Shown one piece after another: positions 58,641 to 64,000 of a DNA stretch of 64,000 bases. Every line of letters begins with the position of its first letter. Position 1 is the stretch's first letter. Source of the DNA: Erythroxylum novogranatense (lineage: Eukaryota > Streptophyta > Magnoliopsida > Malpighiales > Erythroxylaceae); NCBI GenBank assembly GCA_029891385.1, contig CM057228.1, positions 34,971,023-35,035,022 on the forward strand, given 5' to 3'. Position numbers and translations under genes: made by a program. The notes under the pieces were generated by a model, which was given only the letters and a program-made list of their open reading frames with translations, was not told the origin of the DNA and did not search any database.

Positions 58641-59461
58641 CCTCTTAGCGACTGGATTCACACTAACCTCCACGCCCGCTTTCATCTCCTGGGTCATGAT
58701 TGGGCGACCATCTTTGGCCTCACTTGCTGGTTCCTCTGGACTTGGCGGAACCAGTCTCTCTTTGATCCTCACTTCAATTGGCCCCCCTCTCCTGACTCTT
58801 CTATTTTGTCTTATGCAGATTATCTCCGGTTGTCGTCCGCGAGGTGTCACAACCCTACCAGTCCAGTCTGGCCCCGTCACAAGCTACATGTCCAGTGGAC
58901 CAAGCCGCCCTTGGGTTGGATCAAATTAAACACCAATGGTGCTAGCAATTGCAACACCTGCACAACGGTAGCTTCAGAGGTTTCTCTCAGAACCTAGGAT
59001 GGTGTGCTCCGATGTCTACTGAACTTTGGGGAGTTTTCACAGGCCTCTCTTTCGCCTGGCACCTCGGCTTCCGCCGCATCGAATTGGAGGTGGACTCGCT
59101 TGCAGTGCATAATCTACTCACCTCCACCACTCACCGGACCCAGGTCGCCAACCCTATAGTTATGGGCATCTACGAGCTATTTTCAAAGAATTGGGCTGTT
59201 GTTCATCGGCACGTCTACCGAGAAAGCAACAGGTGTGCCGACTGGCTAGCCTCCCAGGCGGACCGCTTCACTGTTGGGGTTATTTTTTTTTATACTGCAC
59301 CTTCCGGTGCCACCATTTCCTCTTCGAGGATCAGTCCGGGATCTATTTCTCTAGAACTGCTTTGTGATTTGCTTTGGCATTTCCTTTTAAACAAAAAAAA
59401 AGAAGCCCACAAGAAAAGTGCACCACACCAACTATCGATAAATGCCGACTCCAAAAAATAG
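58641..59461 (+). pseudogene. LINE ORF2 C-terminal RNase H (RVT_3-type)
   Basis: 58,650-58,960 gives PPLGWIKLNTNGAS, where the first catalytic Asp of the usual NTDG motif is Asn. After a second shift, 58,980-59,290 reads STELWGVFTGLSFAWHLGFR, RIELEVDSLAVHNLL and HVYRESNRCADWLASQA. These are the Glu, Asp and Asp regions of an RNase H fold typical of some plant L1 lineages. The frame runs through the A-run into flanking DNA. Confidence 0.85.
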
Positions 59462-60856
59462 AGATAGGCGACACAACCACAAACAAAGAAACATAAGATT
59501 AAAGGATGTTAATACCCACCATAAACAGAGAACCACAAGTAATTAAGGATGTTCTGAGTTATCTCCATGCCCCATTTTAGATGATAGCGTTTAAGTTTAT
59601 ACCAAATGTTATCATTGACATTCTTTTTCGTTTTTTGATGCCAAAGAATAGATGACAACAATTGCTTAAATGTCCAGAAAAAATTGTTGCTTGACATTGT
59701 TTTTTGTCTGGTTATACAAAACATTGTCATCTGGCATTGTTTTTTGTCTATTTTGTAAAACATTGCCATCTAGTGATGAAGGAAGATAACAAACAATGGT
59801 AGACGATAGCATTTGACAAGTCTCCTACCATGTATGATATATATGTGGTATAGGATCCAATAAAAATTACTATAATATGTTATGTGTATTTTTTTTGTAA
59901 TGGTAGATTGATGGAATTGTTAAACTGCGATTCTTTTTGAAAATTTACAAAATGATAGGTTTACTTTTAAATGTTTGAAAAATCTTATAATTCTTTTTCA
60001 ACGAGTTGAAACGTTAAAGTTTAATTAAAATTTTGTTATAAATGTTTGGGGTTTTAAAACCCTTTTGCATATATTATATCGTAATAACATTTTAGATTAT
60101 ATCTACACATTTTTGTTGTAATAAGTAGAGATTTGTAATCTCAATTTAATTTTTATTTTATTTGATTTAAGTTAATGTGATTTTTAAAATTGAAAATTGA
60201 AAATTAAAAATTTAAATTTAAATAGAGTTTAAATTTAAAAATTGACTTAAAATGATTAATTACAAAATATCAAACTTCATTAAATTTTGTAATTTTAATG
60301 GAGAAATAGTTATAAAATGCTCAAATTTTAAATATTTACAAAAATAGCCTACTTTTCTATTAATGTTATTGATATAATTGTAAAGTAGAGATTTGTAATT
60401 TTAAAATAACTAATTTGAGAAATTTCCCAAATCAATCCTTCATTTTGAAATTTTAAGTCTTTTCTATTTTTCTATAGACTTAATTCTATGTTGCTTTGCC
60501 TTTTTCAAGTGTTTTTCTCTCAACTCTTACACCCCTCTGGTCTGCCCATAGGCACATTTTTCATAAAAATTGGAGAAGAGAGAATTGGAAAATAATGAAG
60601 AGAACGTAAAAGCGATAGCAAAGAAGAAACAGCGGAGTAGACATTGGAAGCTAAGAAAGATGAAGAATTGTAAAAGATAAGTTGGAAGTGTGGGTAAAAA
60701 TTAGTTATTGTTATAAAAGATAGAAATAATATGGTGTACCACTAATTGTAGATGCACCATTTAATAGTTAGTGTACATATGGATTGGTTTGGTTTTACCT
60801 AACACAAGAATGAAGTTGGTGGTTATTGGTTTGATTTTACCTAACACAATAACACA
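59414..60856. other. AT-rich DNA with degenerate repeats, no gene
   Basis: 59,640-59,790 contains about 40-bp units of the form ACATTGTTTTTTGTCT...ACAAAACATTG(T/C)CATCT, resembling subterminal repeats of a DNA transposon. 60,050-60,430 is AT-rich and contains AGTAGAGATTTGTAAT at two places. 60,786-60,850 holds two copies of GGTTTGRTTTTACCTAACAC 43 bp apart. No ORF is supported. Confidence 0.5.
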
Positions 60857-60861
60857 TATGG
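60857..60861. repeat. Target-site duplication TATGG of solo LTR E (left; right copy 63879-63883)
   Basis: TATGG directly precedes TGTAGCGCCC at 60,862 and directly follows GGGATGTTACA at 63,878. Confidence 0.92.
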
Positions 60862-63800
60862 TGTAGCGCCCCCTTACCGCAGGGTATCCACCGGGACACC
60901 CGGAGGTCATTCCGGCACATATCCTACGATGAGGGCACGCTACGTTCGATCACTACATCCCTTTCTATGGCATGGTAACATAATTCAAGAACAAAGCATC
61001 ATAAGAAGATCACAATATTTTAAAACCAACTTTTTTTTCCTCATTACATATTCACAATGTATTACACTATCGAACATAACATAATATTCACTTCATCGCA
61101 TATTCACAATGTATCACATTGTTCAAATAAAAACACACATCAATTATTATTGGCAATGCACATGAGACTCACTTTCGTTTATTATTGTCGTTATGACCGA
61201 GTGCCTTTTTCCAGCTCACCCCTTTCTGGATGTCGAGCTTAGTCGAATAATGTCCCATATCTCTTCGTAGATATCGGGGACAGTCGCACTCGAGCCCAAG
61301 GCTCTATTCACATTTTTGAGCTTTTAGCTCCTTATCCTGGCAACTCCAGTCATAACTTCCTTTATCTTTCATGCATACATGTAATGAATGTTTCACATAT
61401 CATAATCTCGACCAATTACATGGATGCACATTCACGCTTTTGATCACATTTATCATCGAACCTTAGTCCGCATTCAAGAGAAATGCTTAGCACACTTTTG
61501 CATTCATATGAACACTCACAATTTTCGCATGTTCGAGCACTTAAATAATTCATTCAAACATATTCTAAAGCAAACAATTAATCGAGCAAAACCGTCTAGG
61601 TTACTCACAAGTTTCTCCCGGTTAATGCCTCGAAGATCCAGAACGTCTGGAGGTTGACGTTCCAATGGCTCCTCTATAACAAATAACATATACATATATC
61701 ACAATTTGAACAATCGTAAGTGTTTAACAATGCATATTCATGACTATCCCAAGTATCAATCCATCAATTTCTTCACAAGACGTTCAACTATCAAAAGTCA
61801 CTTAATTAGCCTCATTTTGTGGGATTTAACCCTCCATAAACCATTTGAATCCAATCTTATAATCCAATGAACCATTTCAGATCTTTCTCCAAAACAGTGT
61901 ATTATATCCGACTTCCATCCGAAATTGAACACCTTAGAGATCAGATCAAGATTCAGCTCCTTCATATAATTTGTAGCCCTATTACTCTAGTTCACTACAA
62001 ATCAAGAATTACCTCAATTGAAATCTTATAGACCAAGATATCATCAAAATACTGAAATACATTCAGTAAAATATCCAATTCATACTCCTTCCACCAGCAC
62101 TTACTTTGATTCAATCAATCATTTCTAATATAATACCAAAGACCATAACTTTTGTGGAGAGATAAATAAATGTGTTAGGAATCCAATGCTTCAAAATCAA
62201 GTCATTTGGAGGTCTAGAGAAAAGTTATGACCAAAAAGTACAATCTATTGTTTTTGTTTTTCTGCGCTCTGCGTCTCGGCCTGCGGCTCCGCCTCGGTCT
62301 CTCGTGATCTCCGTCTCGGCCTCAAGGCTCTGCGTCTCAATCTCTGCGTCTCCGCCTCGGACTCTGCCTCCGCCTCTCGGCCTCTGCGTTTGCGTCTCAG
62401 ATTTTGCATCTCCGTCTCAGTCTTTGCGTCTGCGTCTCAGTTTTTGCATCTCCGTCTCAATCTTTGCGTCTGCGTCTCAATTTTTGCGTCTCTGTCTCAG
62501 TCTTTGCGTCTCCATCTCAGTTTTTGCGTCTCCGTCTCAGTCTTTGCGTCTGAAACGTATCCACTTAAAAGGATCATAACTTTTGACTCCGATATCCAAA
62601 ATTTACCAACTTTATACCATTAGAAAGCTAAAAGAAAGATCTACAACTTTTCAGAAGGAAATTTTACCATAATCTATCTAAATCAGGTCCAAATTTCCCC
62701 CCGAAGTTGGAACACGAATTTTTGCTCAACTCTCAACATCCTGCACCCAGTTCTCAACTTCGTGACAACTTTTGAGACTCTTAGAGACAGAACTGAAATT
62801 CAATGTCTTCATACGAATTGTAGCCATATATTCCTAGTTTACTCCGAATCAAGAATCATCTTATTTAGACAACCACAGAAAATGTTATGGCCAAAATACT
62901 GAAACATGCTTAGTGAGAAATTTTCCAGACTTTCTAACTTTCAACACTTTACGTCACCAAACACCAAAAGTTTTCTCAAAAACTAATTTAACACTATAAT
63001 TGAATTTATTTCTCCCCAACTAACCAGTATTTAAGAACAAACACATTAAGTACATTTTTCATGCAGATGACAGTAATCTATCAACTTTATTTCACAAACC
63101 CCAACAAGGAGGGATTTCTCTAACACTTACTCGCCGAAATCTCCAAAATCTTCAAGCCCTAAACTCCACATCGCCAGTACTTCACCGAGTGAAATGATCA
63201 GCTTCTGGTTTTTCCTTAGAATAGATGACACACATGGCAAAGTAAGGTTGGTGAAAGAAAGGAAGAACACAAGAGTCCCTTAGAAGATATTTTGCTGGAA
63301 AATTATGTGTTTCGAAGAGAGAAGTTTTAGAAAGATGAGAATAAAGAAGGGACTTGAACAAGACTTAACCTGCCAACTCTCAAGGAATAGTGACCTACTT
63401 CTAGCTAGAGTACAAGGTCTAAGTGACGCATGTCACTTTCTAAATGATTAAACCCTAACTTAGTTTCTTTGGAAACTAACTCCATTTAGTTCCCCTCTTT
63501 CCAATACAACAATAATCTTTACAACCCAACTATCTCCAAATCTTTATTTAATTTATTTCTTGTTCCCTACTATAAATATATCTCTCTCAATACTCCATAA
63601 CTTCACCAACATATACAAATACAATAATTCTACTAAAATTCAAAACATCAAGATCTCACTAACCCATAAAATTTTCAATAATATAACATTCAAGATTCTC
63701 AAATCATTCCAATTATACCCGGAATTATTCATGAATGCATGTACAAGTATTTTCATGTGCAACAGTCAAGTCTAAGTATGTAGCAAGTTATGCATGAACA

Positions 63801-63878
63801 TGTAGAATACATTCCTAACTCTCATTAGTCACTCACATTTACCATCCTACCCCTTTCCACTAGCAATGGGATGTTACA
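60862..63878 (-). mobile_element. Solo LTR E (3.0 kb, TGTAACATCCC family)
   Basis: Perfect 5-bp duplication and conserved termini (TGTAGCGCCCCCTTACCG on the plus strand, TGTAACATCCC start on the minus strand) with no interior define a solo LTR. Its 3' terminus is nearly identical to that of LTR D, while the body differs. It contains a 20-bp tandem array at 62,393-62,552 and several GTAGCC/ACTTTTG unit remnants. ORFs 62,172-62,579 and 62,390-62,623 are translations of the array. Confidence 0.92.
62263..62552. repeat. 20-bp tandem array with alternating units in LTR E
   Basis: From 62,393 eight 20-bp units of the type GTCTCAGTCTTTGCGTCTGC and GTCTCAGTTTTTGCATCTCC alternate, giving a 40-bp higher-order period. 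62,263-62,392 holds older degenerate units (GCGTCTCGGCCT, CCGCCTCGG). It is CpG-rich and sits about 1.3 kb from the LTR start on its sense strand. Confidence 0.9.
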
Positions 63879-63927
63879 TATGGAGTAGGTGGTCACATGT
63901 GTATTAGGTGTTTGAAATGTACTATAA

Positions 63928-63938
63928 ATAGAAGGTTT
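63928..63938 (+). promoter_or_regulatory. TATA box of a possible truncated LTR or promoter
   Basis: ACTATAAATAG is followed by a pyrimidine-containing leader (AAGTCTTCTCTCCCAAATAC) that runs off the window. With the direct repeats at 60,786-60,850 it may be the U3/R region of a copia- or TRIM-type LTR interrupted by solo LTR E. A gene promoter cannot be excluded. Confidence 0.4.
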
Positions 63939-64000
63939 GATGTAAGAGAGATGATGAAATGAACTTATAAGAATAAGTCTTCTCTCCCAAATACTCTGAA

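Larger units (their letters stand above)
55682..59399 (+). mobile_element. LINE (L1-type), 3' part
   Basis: It resumes exactly after the second TTACC copy and ends in a short A-run at 59,391-59,399 followed by the target duplication. Order: endonuclease end, reverse transcriptase, zinc-binding domain, RNase H, short 3' end. Confidence 0.9.

Noticed and set aside
41960..59460. MITE with inverted GGAGTCG/CGACTCC around the LINE insertion
   Set aside because: The two words at about 41,970 and 59,443 are inverted, but the matching stretch is only about 7 bp, too short to support an element.
62393..62552. CRISPR-like array (20-bp repeats)
   Set aside because: The repeats are head to tail with no spacers, and the DNA is plant nuclear; it is a simple tandem array inside an LTR.
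62172..62579. 135-codon ORF
   Set aside because: It is a translation of the 20-bp array and its degenerate flank; the repeated Leu/Ser/Arg pattern follows directly from the DNA period.

Overview
This is plant nuclear DNA, almost certainly from a eudicot, and it reads as a pericentromeric-type graveyard of nested transposable elements. The evidence is three Ty3/gypsy lineages (old chromovirus-type elements, relatives with very long LTRs, one Athila-type element), an L1-type LINE with a C-terminal RNase H, a decayed Mutator-like transposase, tRNA-like repeats, an AT-rich background and TA/TTC microsatellites. I see no intact host gene. The only host-gene-like sequence is a two-exon fragment of an FHA domain resembling kinase-associated protein phosphatase (33.3-33.7 kb, minus strand) and one possible first exon (35.5-35.6 kb, minus strand).

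Region 1-30,625 is one old minus-strand chromovirus-type element, called O here. Its 3' LTR runs off the left edge and ends at 1,030; its 5' LTR is 27,154-30,625. Its short decayed interior is cut into four pieces by three later insertions, each with a 5-bp target duplication: element A (1,103-8,006, GTTGT), element B (8,712-20,002, TACAT) and solo LTR C (21,674-26,417, ATACT). B has 3.86-kb LTRs around 3.57 kb of non-coding interior, the layout of a LARD (large retrotransposon derivative). A has a 2.8-kb 5' LTR and a non-coding interior, but its 3' LTR is replaced by dimeric tRNA-like repeats that end exactly at the target duplication.

Region 30.6-42.0 kb is AT-rich and holds the FHA fragment, solo LTR D (35,737-38,376, minus) and a MULE transposase pseudogene (39.4-40.8 kb, minus). 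Segments rich in GCAACA/TGTTGC near 31 kb and 38.7 kb may be the ends of a DNA transposon that carried the gene fragments.

Region 42,023-59,399 is a full-length LINE (about 6.1 kb once the insertion is removed) with a 14-bp target duplication. Its endonuclease domain is split by a complete Athila-type element (44,433-55,676, TTACC duplication). Removing that element restores the LINE reading frame across the junction. The Athila 5' LTR contains a 1,023-bp tandem duplication absent from its 3' LTR; gag is open, while pol is frameshifted and has a mutated integrase residue.

Region 59.4-64.0 kb has degenerate repeats, then solo LTR E (60,862-63,878, minus, TATGG duplication), which separates a pair of upstream direct repeats from a TATA box near the right edge.

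Order of events read from the nesting: O before A, B and C; LINE before Athila. All identity statements are by-eye comparisons.
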